A DNA stretch of 64,000 bases from assembly GCF_900105725.1 (NCBI RefSeq), contig NZ_FNLM01000034.1, positions 2,170,001 to 2,234,000 of the forward strand, written 5' to 3'. A program made the translations under genes and the position numbers. A model generated the notes under the pieces. The model saw nothing but the letters and a program-made list of their open reading frames with translations, had not been told where the DNA came from and did not search any database. This document shows, piece by piece, positions 16,674 through 25,095 of the stretch. Numbering within the stretch: position 1 is the stretch's first letter; the number at the start of each line of letters is the position of its first letter. The stretch is from Gordonia westfalica (lineage in GTDB: Bacteria; Actinomycetota; Actinomycetes; Mycobacteriales; Mycobacteriaceae).

Positions 16674-17576
16674 TCAGGCGTTGCACCTGCCGCGCGGCAG
16701 CCGGGTCATGTTGGTGTTGAGCCAGGTGGATACCGCGTTCAGCGCCGCGATCCCCGACGTCATCGTTCCGCCGACCGCGCTCATCGCGACCGCGGTGCGT
16801 CTTCCGTCGCGGAAGGTGAACAGGCCGATCTGACGGACGAGGTATCCCTCGGTCATGCCCGGTCCCCAGCCGCCCTTCACCGCGGTGGCGCGGGGCGCGC
16901 GCATCACCTCGACGCCCCACTGCTGATTGCCGGCCACCTCGCCCATGAGCGCGAGCACCGATTGTGCGCCCTCGAGACACGGCAGATGGGCGGTGAAGGT
17001 CGCGGCATCGGGCAGTGCCCAGATGGTCTGCCCGAAGATCGTGTAGCCCGGCCGACGCTGCGTGGCCGGGACGACCGTGCCGGCGTCACCGCCGTCTCGC
17101 AGTACACCGGTGACCGCGTCGGCAGCGGCCTGTCCGCCGCCCAGCGAGGCCCACAGCTCTTCTGCGGAACCGTTGTCGGAGTTGACGATCGCAGCTGCGG
17201 CGGCGGGGCTGGGCCCGTTCTGACGTTCGGCGGCGACCGCGAGCGGCACCTTGATCGTCGACCACGCGACCCGCGCTGTGGTGTCACCCAGGGTCAGAGC
17301 GGGCACGGCGTCGCCGCCGACGGGCGCGATCGCGATGCCGACGGTCAGCCCGGTCGACGACGCGACCTTGCGGAAGCCCGCGGCGAGAGCGTCGTAGGAA
17401 GCCGGATTCGACGGCGACACGGGAGCCGGCCGGACGGAGGTCGGCGGTGTCGACGTGACGGTCACGGTGACCGGACTGATCGGGGCCGGGTCGGCAGAGG
17501 TCGCACAACCGGCGGTGACCGCCACGACGCAGCCGAGCGCCACCGCCACGGATCTGATCCGCTGTGTCGTCGCCAT
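16674..17576 (-). CDS. Lipoprotein penicillin-binding-like serine hydrolase (paralog B)
   Basis: 300 residues from the ATG at 17576, which overlaps the kinase stop codon by one base (TGATG). The lipobox VTAGC places the lipidated Cys near residue 24, followed by a Pro/Thr/Ser-rich linker. The catalytic motifs are STIK near residue 120, SDNG near 150 and KGGWG near 250; HLPCL and the near-terminal GRC match paralog A. The shared architecture suggests tandem duplication, with one copy membrane-tethered and the other secreted. Coupling to the kinase gene implies a signalling or cell-wall role (inference). Confidence 0.84.
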   Translation of the reverse strand: MATTQRIRSVAVALGCVVAVTAGCATSADPAPISPVTVTVTSTPPTSVRPAPVSPSNPASYDALAAGFRKVASSTGLTVGIAIAPVGGDAVPALTLGDTTARVAWSTIKVPLAVAAERQNGPSPAAAAAIVNSDNGSAEELWASLGGGQAAADAVTGVLRDGGDAGTVVPATQRRPGYTIFGQTIWALPDAATFTAHLPCLEGAQSVLALMGEVAGNQQWGVEVMRAPRATAVKGGWGPGMTEGYLVRQIGLFTFRDGRRTAVAMSAVGGTMTSGIAALNAVSTWLNTNMTRLPRGRCNA

Positions 17577-19135
17577 CAGTAGATGTGCACCACCGCATCG
17601 TTGCCGCCGCGGCATGCCACGATCGCCCCTTCCGGGACGCAGCTCATCGCGTACGACTGCCCCGTCACGGGGCTCGCCGCGGTCACCACACGCGGGGAAC
17701 GTTCCTGGCCCGCCCGAAAGTACGCGTCCCGGACCGCGAACGCGAACGGGCAACTCGTCACCGACGTCCCCACGCCCACCGTCCCGTCACACGGCGCCGA
17801 CCCCGGCGGAGGCGACGCGGGAGCGCCGGGTCCCTCGGGTGCGTTGTCGACGGTCGGCGGGGCGACCGTCTCGGTGACCGTCGGCGTGGTCGGGTCGGCG
17901 GCCTGCTCCGAACTGTCCCCGCCCGAACCCGCGAGCAGGACGCCCACGACGACGGCGATGCCCACGAGGACGACGGCGATCAGTCCCAGGAGGATCGGTA
18001 TCGCGACCGAGCGGCGTGGCGCGGGCTGCTGATGGACCGGCGGATACCCGGGCGGCGGCCCGTACGCGCCCGGGAACTGCTGGGGTCCCGAGAAGTGCTG
18101 GGATCCCGAATAGTGCGGGGCCGCCGGGATCTGCTGCGACTCGCCGAACGTCTGCGGACCGGAGAGCTGCCGGGTGCCGGGGGCGTTCTCGGGTCCGGTC
18201 GTCTGGCGGATCAGGGTCGGCTCGTAAGCCGGTTCGACGGGAGCGATGACGGTGTGCGGCGCCTTGATGATGCTGGTCGCCGGATCCGGTGAGGCCTTGT
18301 GGAGCGAGACGCCCGACAGCGCCGCGCGTGCCGCCCGGGCCAGCTCGCGTGCCGAGCCGTAGCGCTCGGCCGGTTCCGCGGCGAGGCCTCTCCGGATGAC
18401 CGCGTCCATCGCCTCCGGGATGTCGGCGTTGACCGAACTCGGCGCGGGAGGCGGCGTGAGCACCGCCGCCCTGATCGCGGCGCTCACCGTCTTCGCCGGA
18501 TGCGGTACCTGCCCGGTGAGGCACTCGAACAGCACGCACGCGAGGCCGTAGATGTCGCTCGCCGGACCCGGCGACGCCGCGTCGAAGAGTTCCGGCGCCA
18601 TGTAGGCGATCGAACCGACGGCGGTTCCCGTCTGCGTGAGATGAGTGTCGTCGGCGCCGTGGGCGATACCGAAATCGACGAGGTACGCGAAGTCGTTGGC
18701 GTCGACGAGGATGTTCTCCGGCTTGATGTCCCGGTGCGTCAGCCCCTCGGCGTGGGCGGCGTCGAGCGCGGCGGCGACCTGCTCGATGATCGAGACCGCA
18801 CGCGCGGGATCGATTCTCGTCTCGCGGCTCAGCAGTGCCCGCAGGTCTTGGCCGTCGACCAGACGCATGTCGATGAAGAGCACTCCGTCGATCTCGCCCC
18901 AGTCGTGGATCGGGATGACATGCGGCTCACCGAGTCGCGCCGCGGCATGCGACTCGCGACGGAATCGCTCCTGGTACATGGTGTCGCCGGCGAGGCCCGG
19001 ATTGAGCAGCTTCAGCGCGACGGTGCGCTCCTTGGTGGTGTCGTGGGCCCGGTAGACCTCGCCCATGCCGCCCCGGCCCAACAACGCGTCGAGACGATAT
19101 GGCCCGAACTGCGTGCCGACCCGGCTTCCTGACAT
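17576..19135 (-). CDS. Transmembrane Ser/Thr protein kinase (Hanks type)
   Basis: 519 residues from the ATG at 19135; an upstream GTG at 19165 would add 10 residues. The kinase domain spans residues 10-270: GRGGMGEVYRA loop, ATP lysine K42, catalytic THRDIKPENILV near 140, VDFGIAHG, and APELFDA. A Pro/Gln/Ser-rich juxtamembrane linker (about 290-370) precedes one helix (VAIPILLGLIAVVLVGIAVV). The external part (about 115 residues) has no PASTA repeats but ends in a four-cysteine module (TSCPFAFAVRDAYF, SYAMSC, ACRGGNDAVVHIY) found in several actinobacterial exported proteins. Its stop overlaps the start of a penicillin-binding-like lipoprotein. Confidence 0.9.
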   Translation of the reverse strand: MSGSRVGTQFGPYRLDALLGRGGMGEVYRAHDTTKERTVALKLLNPGLAGDTMYQERFRRESHAAARLGEPHVIPIHDWGEIDGVLFIDMRLVDGQDLRALLSRETRIDPARAVSIIEQVAAALDAAHAEGLTHRDIKPENILVDANDFAYLVDFGIAHGADDTHLTQTGTAVGSIAYMAPELFDAASPGPASDIYGLACVLFECLTGQVPHPAKTVSAAIRAAVLTPPPAPSSVNADIPEAMDAVIRRGLAAEPAERYGSARELARAARAALSGVSLHKASPDPATSIIKAPHTVIAPVEPAYEPTLIRQTTGPENAPGTRQLSGPQTFGESQQIPAAPHYSGSQHFSGPQQFPGAYGPPPGYPPVHQQPAPRRSVAIPILLGLIAVVLVGIAVVVGVLLAGSGGDSSEQAADPTTPTVTETVAPPTVDNAPEGPGAPASPPPGSAPCDGTVGVGTSVTSCPFAFAVRDAYFRAGQERSPRVVTAASPVTGQSYAMSCVPEGAIVACRGGNDAVVHIY

Positions 19136-19230
19136 AACGAGCAGCATAAGCCGCTCGACTGACACTTCTCTGTCGCCCGGTCGATCGCATCTGCCGCCCG
19201 GGCGACAGCATTCGGAGGACGTCGGGACCG

Positions 19231-20457
19231 GTGACTACCCTGAGCATCATGCCCTCGCTGACCAAAGGCCAGAACGGCCCGCTGTCGACCTCCCAGATCG
19301 TCCTCACCGTCGACCTCGCGACCGCCGCCGACGTGTCGGCACTGCTCGTGACCGACCGCGGCGTCGTGCGCACCGACGACGACTTCGTGTTCTACAACCA
19401 GCCCAAGGGTCCGGGGGTCGAGCTGCAGCAGGCACCCAACGGACCCGCGCGACTGCACATCTCGACCAACCAGGTCCCGGCGGACATCGACGCCATCCGC
19501 GCCGTCATCACGCTCGACGACACGAACTCCACCTTCGGCCGGTTCGCGCCGCCGGTCGCGCGTGTCACCGACGCCGGCGGCCGCGAGCTCTACGACTACA
19601 CGGTCACGGGACTCACCACGGAATCCGTCGTGATCGCCCTCGAGGTGTACCGACGCAACCAGGATTGGAAGGTGCGCGCCGTCGGGCAGGGTTATGCCGG
19701 CGGGTTCGCCGACCTCGTCCGTGATCACGGCGTGAGCGTCGACGAGGAGCCGACTCCCGCACCTGCCCAGGCGGCACCGGCCTACTCGCGACCCGCGGCA
19801 CCTCCGGCTCCCCCAGCACCTCCGGCGCAGCCTGCGGCGCCCACGCCATCTCCGGTTCCGCCGCGGACGCCGGAGATCAGCCTCAGCAAGGATCGTCCGG
19901 TCAGCCTCACGAAGGGCCAGAAGGTCACCCTGCGCAAGGAGGGTGGCGTCAAGCTGACCGACATCCGCATGGGACTCGGTTGGGACCCGGTGCGCGGAGG
20001 ATTCGGTCGCGGCGGATCGATCGACCTCGACGCGTCGGTCCTGATGTTCTCCGGCGGCAAATGCGTCGAGACCGTGTACTACGGCCACCTCAACAGCAAG
20101 GACCGTTCGATCCTGCACTCGGGAGACAACCTGACCGGCGAGGGTGAGGGCGATGACGAGGTCATCCGCGTTGCGCTGCAGTCGGTTCCGGCCCGCGTCG
20201 ATGCGCTGATGTTCATCGTCACCTCGTACCGCGGCCACACCTTCGAGAAGATCGAGAACGCCTACTGCCGTCTCGTCGACGAGACGACATCCGCCGAACT
20301 CGCCCGCTACACCCTCAAGGGCGGGATGCCGTTCACCGCCGTCGCGATGGCGGTCATCGGTCGCGACGGCGATGAGTGGAAACTACGGGCGATCGGCGAG
20401 GGATTCGACGCCAAGACGCCCAAGAAGGCGCTCGCACACGTGGGCAAGTACCTGTAG
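19231..20457 (+). CDS. Double TerD-domain protein
   Basis: 408 residues from the GTG at 19231 (GGAGGA about 11 bases upstream); an in-frame ATG at 19249 (MPSLTKGQ) is equally plausible. The first TerD domain covers about residues 5-165 and includes FVFYNQPKGPGVELQ and DWKVRAVGQGYAGGFADL. An Ala/Pro linker (about 170-215) follows. The second domain (about 220-408) begins VSLTKGQKVTLRKE and holds GSIDLDASVLMFSGGK plus the DNLTGEGEGDDE calcium-site segment. TerD domains bind Ca2+ and are associated with tellurite and stress responses. In the first domain the acidic cluster is weaker (VRTDDDFVFYNQ), so only the second may bind calcium well. Confidence 0.88.
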   Translation: MTTLSIMPSLTKGQNGPLSTSQIVLTVDLATAADVSALLVTDRGVVRTDDDFVFYNQPKGPGVELQQAPNGPARLHISTNQVPADIDAIRAVITLDDTNSTFGRFAPPVARVTDAGGRELYDYTVTGLTTESVVIALEVYRRNQDWKVRAVGQGYAGGFADLVRDHGVSVDEEPTPAPAQAAPAYSRPAAPPAPPAPPAQPAAPTPSPVPPRTPEISLSKDRPVSLTKGQKVTLRKEGGVKLTDIRMGLGWDPVRGGFGRGGSIDLDASVLMFSGGKCVETVYYGHLNSKDRSILHSGDNLTGEGEGDDEVIRVALQSVPARVDALMFIVTSYRGHTFEKIENAYCRLVDETTSAELARYTLKGGMPFTAVAMAVIGRDGDEWKLRAIGEGFDAKTPKKALAHVGKYL

Positions 20458-20471
20458 ACGAGTATCGCAGC

Positions 20472-21719
20472 TCAGATCACGCCGTGCAGCGGTGGGTCCT
20501 CACCACGCAGAAGCCAGCGGCCGATGTGCTGGTACTTCCACCGGACGGGGTCGTGCAGCGTGTGCGTCCGGGCGTCGCGCCAGAAACGGTCCAGCCCGGT
20601 TCCGGCTGCGGCACTACGGGTTCCGCTGACCTCGAAGAGTGCCGACGCCACCGGGGTCGCCACCCGGTCGGCCACCGCCTTGGCACGCGCGACCGCGATC
20701 GACGCCGCGGCGACGAGTTCACGGCGCGGCGCTCCCGCGGAGTCGTCGACGGCCTCGTCGACCGCGCGTCCCGCTGCGGCGAGCATCGCCTCGGCGGTCG
20801 CGACATCCACCTCGAGCTCGCCGAAACGCTGGACCACCAGCGGATCGTCGACCGCGCGGTCCACACCCGCCTCGAACCACGGGCGGGCCTTGGTCCGCAC
20901 GAACTCGACGGCCTCGGTCAGCGCGCCGCGGGCGATACCCGTGTCGATCGCGACGTGCAGCAGCTGCGCATACGCGCCGTACGCGGTCGGCGCTGCAGTC
21001 GCCGACGCACGGGCCACGAGGTCGGCAGCCGCGACCTCGACGCCCGAGAACCGGACGGTTCCCGAGCCGGTGGTCCGCTGCCCCACCGCATCCCAGTCGT
21101 CGATGAGCTCGACACCCGGTGAGTCCGCGGGAATGAACGCCACGTACTCGCCCGGTGCGAGGTCGCCGGTCGCCGCGTCGAGCTTCGCCAGCACGGCGAG
21201 CGTGTGCGCGAACAGCGATCCCGTGCAGTAGAACTTCTCACCGTCGAGCACGAACCGGCCGGCGTCGCCGTCGACCGGGGTCAGACGGGTCGAGATGTCC
21301 GCAATGGTCTTCCCGCCCCGCTCCGACTGGGCGTTGGCCACCCGGCCACCGGCCAGCACGTCGGTGAAGATCCGCTCCTGCAACGCTTCTCCCGCGGAGA
21401 GGCGCACCAGGTTGAGATAGACGAAGTGGCTGTGCGGGATCTGCGCGATGCTCGGATCGGCGGCGGCGAGGATCGCGACGACCTCCGCCAGCACGCTCGG
21501 CGGCACGTCGAGGCCGCCGAACCGTGCGGGCACCGTCAGCGCGAGAAGACCCGACGCCGACAGGCGATCGATCTCGGCGAACGGCAGCCGACGGTCACGG
21601 TCGCGCTCGACGGCACCGGCCGCGAACGTCGCAGCGAGTTCCCGTGCGACGGAGAGAGCTTCGGCCGTCGACCGGATCCGGCTTGCCGATTCGGGTCGGG
21701 CCTGACTCACAGCCGTCAC
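20472..21719 (-). CDS. sfnB: SfnB-type acyl-CoA-dehydrogenase-like sulfur acquisition oxidoreductase
   Basis: 415 residues; the GTG at 21719 overlaps the stop of sfnG (GTGA). It has the acyl-CoA dehydrogenase fold without the usual catalytic glutamate context. Motifs are LPFAEIDRLSASGLLALTVPARFGGLDV, IPHSHFVYLNLVRL, FVLDGEKFYCTGSLFAHTLAVLAK and FWRDARTHTLHDPVRWKYQHIG near the C terminus. These match the SfnB/DszC-like flavin-dependent group rather than fatty-acid dehydrogenases. Within an sfnG-ssuD operon it probably oxidises an organosulfur intermediate such as a sulfone or sulfonate. Confidence 0.88.
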   Translation of the reverse strand: MTAVSQARPESASRIRSTAEALSVARELAATFAAGAVERDRDRRLPFAEIDRLSASGLLALTVPARFGGLDVPPSVLAEVVAILAAADPSIAQIPHSHFVYLNLVRLSAGEALQERIFTDVLAGGRVANAQSERGGKTIADISTRLTPVDGDAGRFVLDGEKFYCTGSLFAHTLAVLAKLDAATGDLAPGEYVAFIPADSPGVELIDDWDAVGQRTTGSGTVRFSGVEVAAADLVARASATAAPTAYGAYAQLLHVAIDTGIARGALTEAVEFVRTKARPWFEAGVDRAVDDPLVVQRFGELEVDVATAEAMLAAAGRAVDEAVDDSAGAPRRELVAAASIAVARAKAVADRVATPVASALFEVSGTRSAAAGTGLDRFWRDARTHTLHDPVRWKYQHIGRWLLRGEDPPLHGVI

Positions 21720-22828
21720 AGAACTGCTGCGGGGGTCTGCGATTCCTCGAGTTCACGCACGAGCGGGAGCACCTTCTCGCCGAAGTACTCGATCTCCTCC
21801 TGGAAGTGCAGGAAGCCACCGAGGATGAGGTCGACGCCGAGACGCTTGTAGGCGACGATGCGCTCCGCGATCTGCTCAGGGGTACCGATCAGCTGCGTCT
21901 TGAAGCCGTCGTTGTACTGGACGAGATCGGTGAACGTCGAGTCCGCCCACATGCCCTTCTTGTCACCCGTCGAGTTGCCGGCCTGCTGCACGGCGCCCCG
22001 GAAGCCCTCCACCGCAGGACGATTCGCCTTCTCGACGATCTCGCGCAGGGTGTCGCGGGCTTCCTTCTCGGTGTCGCGGGCGATGATGAAGCCGTTCAGG
22101 CCGAACTTCACCGAACGGTTGTGTGCCTCCGCGACGGCGCGCAGGTCGTCGATCTGTTCGGTGACGCCGTCGAAGTCCTTGCCGTTGGAGAAGTACCAGT
22201 CGGCGAAGCGGCCGCCGTTGCTGCGGGCCGCGGTGGAGTTGCCACCCTGGAAGAGCTCCGGGTTCGGGCGCTCCGGGGTGTTGAGCGGCTTGGGCTTCAG
22301 CGTGAAGTCGTGGATGCGGTAGAAGTCGCCGCGGTAGTCGACGTTGTCCTCCGTCCAGATCTTGCGGATCACCTCGAGGAACTCGCCGCTGCGGCGGTAG
22401 CGCTCGTCGTGCTCGAGCCACGGCTCGCCCAGGTGGGTGAACTCGTCCTTGAACCAGCCGCTGACCACGTTGATGGCGAAACGGCCCTTGGACAGGTGGT
22501 CGGCGGTGGCGCCGAGCTTGGCGAGCACCGCCGGGTGCCACAGGCCCGGATGCACGGCGGCGATGACCTTCAGCCGCTGAGTAGCGAGCAGCAGCGCGAG
22601 GCTGAAGCTCGTCGACTCGTGCTGGTATTCGGCGCCGTAGCTGGCCTCGTAGCGGACCTGCGAGAGCGCGTACTCGAAGCCGTTGTTCTCGGCGGTCTGG
22701 GCGAGCTTGATGTTGTAGTCGTAGCCCCAGTCGGTGCGCTGCTCGATGGTGCTGGTGACCAGACCGCCACTGACGTTGGGCACCCAGTAGGCGAACTTGA
22801 TCTGGTCCGCGATGGATTCGGTGGACAT
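21716..22828 (-). CDS. sfnG: FMNH2-dependent dimethyl sulfone monooxygenase SfnG
   Basis: 370 residues from the ATG at 22828, with GGAGGT six bases upstream. It has the luciferase-like TIM barrel: IKFAYWVPNVSGGLVTSTIEQRT at the N terminus, KVIAAVHPGLWHPAVLAKLGATADHLSKGRFAINVVSGW, and ELFQGGNSTAARSNGGRFADWYFSNG. These closely match SfnG, which converts dimethyl sulfone to methanesulfinate. The product can be oxidised to methanesulfonate and desulfonated by SsuD, whose gene lies 44 bases upstream on the same strand. No flavin reductase is encoded nearby. Confidence 0.92.
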   Translation of the reverse strand: MSTESIADQIKFAYWVPNVSGGLVTSTIEQRTDWGYDYNIKLAQTAENNGFEYALSQVRYEASYGAEYQHESTSFSLALLLATQRLKVIAAVHPGLWHPAVLAKLGATADHLSKGRFAINVVSGWFKDEFTHLGEPWLEHDERYRRSGEFLEVIRKIWTEDNVDYRGDFYRIHDFTLKPKPLNTPERPNPELFQGGNSTAARSNGGRFADWYFSNGKDFDGVTEQIDDLRAVAEAHNRSVKFGLNGFIIARDTEKEARDTLREIVEKANRPAVEGFRGAVQQAGNSTGDKKGMWADSTFTDLVQYNDGFKTQLIGTPEQIAERIVAYKRLGVDLILGGFLHFQEEIEYFGEKVLPLVRELEESQTPAAVL

Positions 22829-22872
22829 GGCGTTACCTCCGCAGGTGGATTCTCAGGTGGAGCGTGGATCGA

Positions 22873-24051
22873 TCAGGACGATGCGGCCTGCAGGCGCGGC
22901 AGGAACGCGGTGCGAACCTCTTCGCTCGGACGTGCATCGGCCGGGTCGAGCAGGCCGCGTCGGGCCAGCGCCGGTCGGACGCCCTCACCGAAGTGGTAGG
23001 CCTCCTCGAGGTGCGGGTAACCGGACAGGATGAAGTGGTCGAGCCCGAGGGCCGCGTACTCGCCGATGAGCTCCGCGACCTCGTCGTAGGAACCGACGAG
23101 CGCAGTGCCCGCACCGCCGCGCACCAGGCCGACGCCGGACCACACGCCCGGGTGGATCTCCAGTGAACGCGGGTCGGTCGAACCCTCGAATCCTGCTCCG
23201 CGGCCGTGCAGCTCGGACATACGACGCTGCCCCTCGGACTCCGACTGTGCGAGGTTCCGCTGGGCGGCGGCGACCTGTGCGGGATCGAGATTGTGGAGCA
23301 GACGTTCGGCCTCCGCCCACGCCTGCTGGGAGGTCTCACGGGCGATGACGTGGAACCGGATCCCGTGGTCGAGGGTCCGGCCCTGCGCGGCGGCGAGTCC
23401 GTTGATCCAGGCGATCTTCTCCGAGACCGCCTCCGGACGCTCACCCCAGGTCAGGTAGGTGTCGGCGTACTTGGCGGCCACATCACCGGCAGCCGGCGAC
23501 GATCCGCCGAAGTAGACCGGCGGGGTCGGGTTCGGGCGACGGCCGAGAAGCGCGTTCTCGACGCGCAGGTGCTTGCCGACGAAGTCGACGGGCTCCTCCT
23601 CGGTCCACAGGCGGCGGATGATCTCCAGGTACTCACCGCAGCGCTCGTAGCGTGCGTCCTTGGCCAGGAAGTCGCCGAACGCGCGCTGCTCACTCGACTC
23701 GCCACCGGTGACGACGTTGATCAGCAGGCGGCCCTCCGAATGCCACTGGAACGTCGACGACATCTGGGCGGCGAGCAGCGGCGAGATGAGTCCGGGACGG
23801 AAGGCGATCAGGAACTTCAGGCTTTCCGTCGCATCGATCAGTGCGGCGGTGGTCAGCCATGCGTCCTCACACCACAGCCCTGCCGGGGTCAGGACCGCCT
23901 CGAAGCCGTTGATCTCGGCCGCGCCCGCGAGTTGCTTGAGGTAGCGAAGGTCGGCCGGCCGGTCCCCGTTCATCTGGCTGCCGTGCCCGCCCGCGATCAG
24001 ATTGCGGGAGTCACCGTAGGTGGGCAGGAACCAGTTGAAATGCAGAGACAC
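22873..24051 (-). CDS. ssuD: Alkanesulfonate monooxygenase SsuD
   Basis: 392 residues from the GTG at 24051 (GAAAGG upstream). It begins MSLHFNWFLPTYGDSRNLIAGG. The barrel motifs WCEDAWLTTAALIDATESLKFLIAFRPGL, GRLLINVVTGGESSEQRAFGDFL, PVYFGGSSPAAGDVAAKYADTYLTWGE and the C-terminal SGYPHLEEAYHFGEGV are those of FMNH2-dependent SsuD/MsuD. The enzyme cleaves sulfonates to an aldehyde and sulfite. It leads the ssuD-sfnG-sfnB operon, so the promoter should lie in 24052-24275. An ABC importer of the SsuABC type is absent here. Confidence 0.92.
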   Translation of the reverse strand: MSLHFNWFLPTYGDSRNLIAGGHGSQMNGDRPADLRYLKQLAGAAEINGFEAVLTPAGLWCEDAWLTTAALIDATESLKFLIAFRPGLISPLLAAQMSSTFQWHSEGRLLINVVTGGESSEQRAFGDFLAKDARYERCGEYLEIIRRLWTEEEPVDFVGKHLRVENALLGRRPNPTPPVYFGGSSPAAGDVAAKYADTYLTWGERPEAVSEKIAWINGLAAAQGRTLDHGIRFHVIARETSQQAWAEAERLLHNLDPAQVAAAQRNLAQSESEGQRRMSELHGRGAGFEGSTDPRSLEIHPGVWSGVGLVRGGAGTALVGSYDEVAELIGEYAALGLDHFILSGYPHLEEAYHFGEGVRPALARRGLLDPADARPSEEVRTAFLPRLQAASS

Positions 24052-24275
24052 CGCGAAGGCACCTTTCGTCGTGAGCGTCGAGGGTGGAGCGGCACGCGCG
24101 ATCGGCGACGCAGACCGAGAGCCCGCGCTGCGACACACAGTGCGACCACAAGTGTCGGGCACCGGCGAGACACGAGGCCACAGTTGAAATCTCCGTGACG
24201 CCAAGTGGACAACGGTCGACACCGTTCGGTAGTGGACTCGTTCCTGCAGGTCTCAGGCAGGACTTCGATCGCGCC
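24052..24275. promoter_or_regulatory. Promoter region of the ssuD-sfnG-sfnB operon
   Basis: These 224 bases lie upstream of ssuD and beyond the 3' end of the TetR gene. The clearest element is an inverted repeat AACGGT-CGAC-ACCGTT at 24211-24226. No convincing -10/-35 pair, terminator or structured leader was found by eye. Confidence 0.4.
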
Positions 24276-24935
24276 CTACTCAGATGGACGCCACTGCCCC
24301 ATACCCAGGAAGACCATCACCAGCTGCCGCTCGGTGCGCTCGACGATCTCCTTCTCGGCTCCGCGTCCGCGGTACTCGCCGTCGAGCAGATCGGCGACCG
24401 CGGTGAGCATGATCGTGACGATGAGCTCCGCGGCGATCTCGAGGTCCTCCGGCTGCCACGGGGCGAGATCCGGGATCCGGGCCAGGTCGATCGTCAGTTC
24501 CTTGGAGAAGAGCCGGAGTTCGGTGTCGATGGCGCGCCGGATCTCCGCGATCCCGCCGTGCTGCTCGCGGATGAGGAAACGGAACTGCGATTCGTTCTCG
24601 CGGACGTGACGCAACAGGATGTCGAGCGAGTTCTTCGCGGTCGGCATCGCCTGCCGTGCCGCGAGATCACGCCGGCCTTCACGGAGTGCACGACGCAGGA
24701 CCCGCATCGAGTCCTCGACGACGGTGACCCCGAGGTCCTCCATCGACGCGAAGTGCCGATAGAAGGCCGTGGGCACGATGCCCGCACCACGAGCCACCTC
24801 GCGCAGGCTGATGCTGCCGAAGCTGCGTTCCCCGACCAGGGATCTCGTGGTGTCGAGGAGCGCCTGGCGTGTCTGGTTCTTCTTGTCCGCACGCGTCTGC
24901 GCATCGCGCTGGTTCGAACTCCGCGTGCGTGTCAC
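24276..24935 (-). CDS. TetR-family regulator, likely of the desaturase operon
   Basis: 219 residues from the GTG at 24935 (MTRTRSSNQ); upstream in-frame starts would extend to 242. The helix-turn-helix is at residues about 25-70 (QTRQALLDTTRSLVGERSFGSISLREVARGAGIVPTAFYRHFASMEDLG). The C-terminal domain contains LIREQHGGIAEIRRAIDTELRLFSKEL. The sequence resembles the TetR proteins found divergently from desA3-type desaturase operons. It faces the reductase-desaturase operon across a 160-base gap holding a 16-bp palindrome, so it probably represses that operon and responds to acyl-CoA or fatty-acid status, as DesT does in Pseudomonas (inference). Confidence 0.86.
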   Translation of the reverse strand: MTRTRSSNQRDAQTRADKKNQTRQALLDTTRSLVGERSFGSISLREVARGAGIVPTAFYRHFASMEDLGVTVVEDSMRVLRRALREGRRDLAARQAMPTAKNSLDILLRHVRENESQFRFLIREQHGGIAEIRRAIDTELRLFSKELTIDLARIPDLAPWQPEDLEIAAELIVTIMLTAVADLLDGEYRGRGAEKEIVERTERQLVMVFLGMGQWRPSE

Positions 24936-25052
24936 ATGGCCGAGTGTATTCGCCACACCCCCTCGGCCGGGCCGCGACCTCCCGACGATCGTGACGGCCG
25001 TCACATGGGTTTCGGCTTGACGATCCGGGGCGCCGTCGTGTCACACTCGTTT

Positions 25053-25068
25053 GTGTACACCTGTACAC
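25053..25068. promoter_or_regulatory. Palindromic operator upstream of the reductase-desaturase operon
   Basis: GTGTACACCTGTACAC is a 7-2-7 inverted repeat (arms GTGTACA and TGTACAC) ending 27 bases before the reductase ATG at 25096. Size and placement fit a TetR operator for the divergent regulator. Confidence 0.68.
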
Positions 25069-25095
25069 CGAAATCATGCGAACGGAGCCCAGTCC

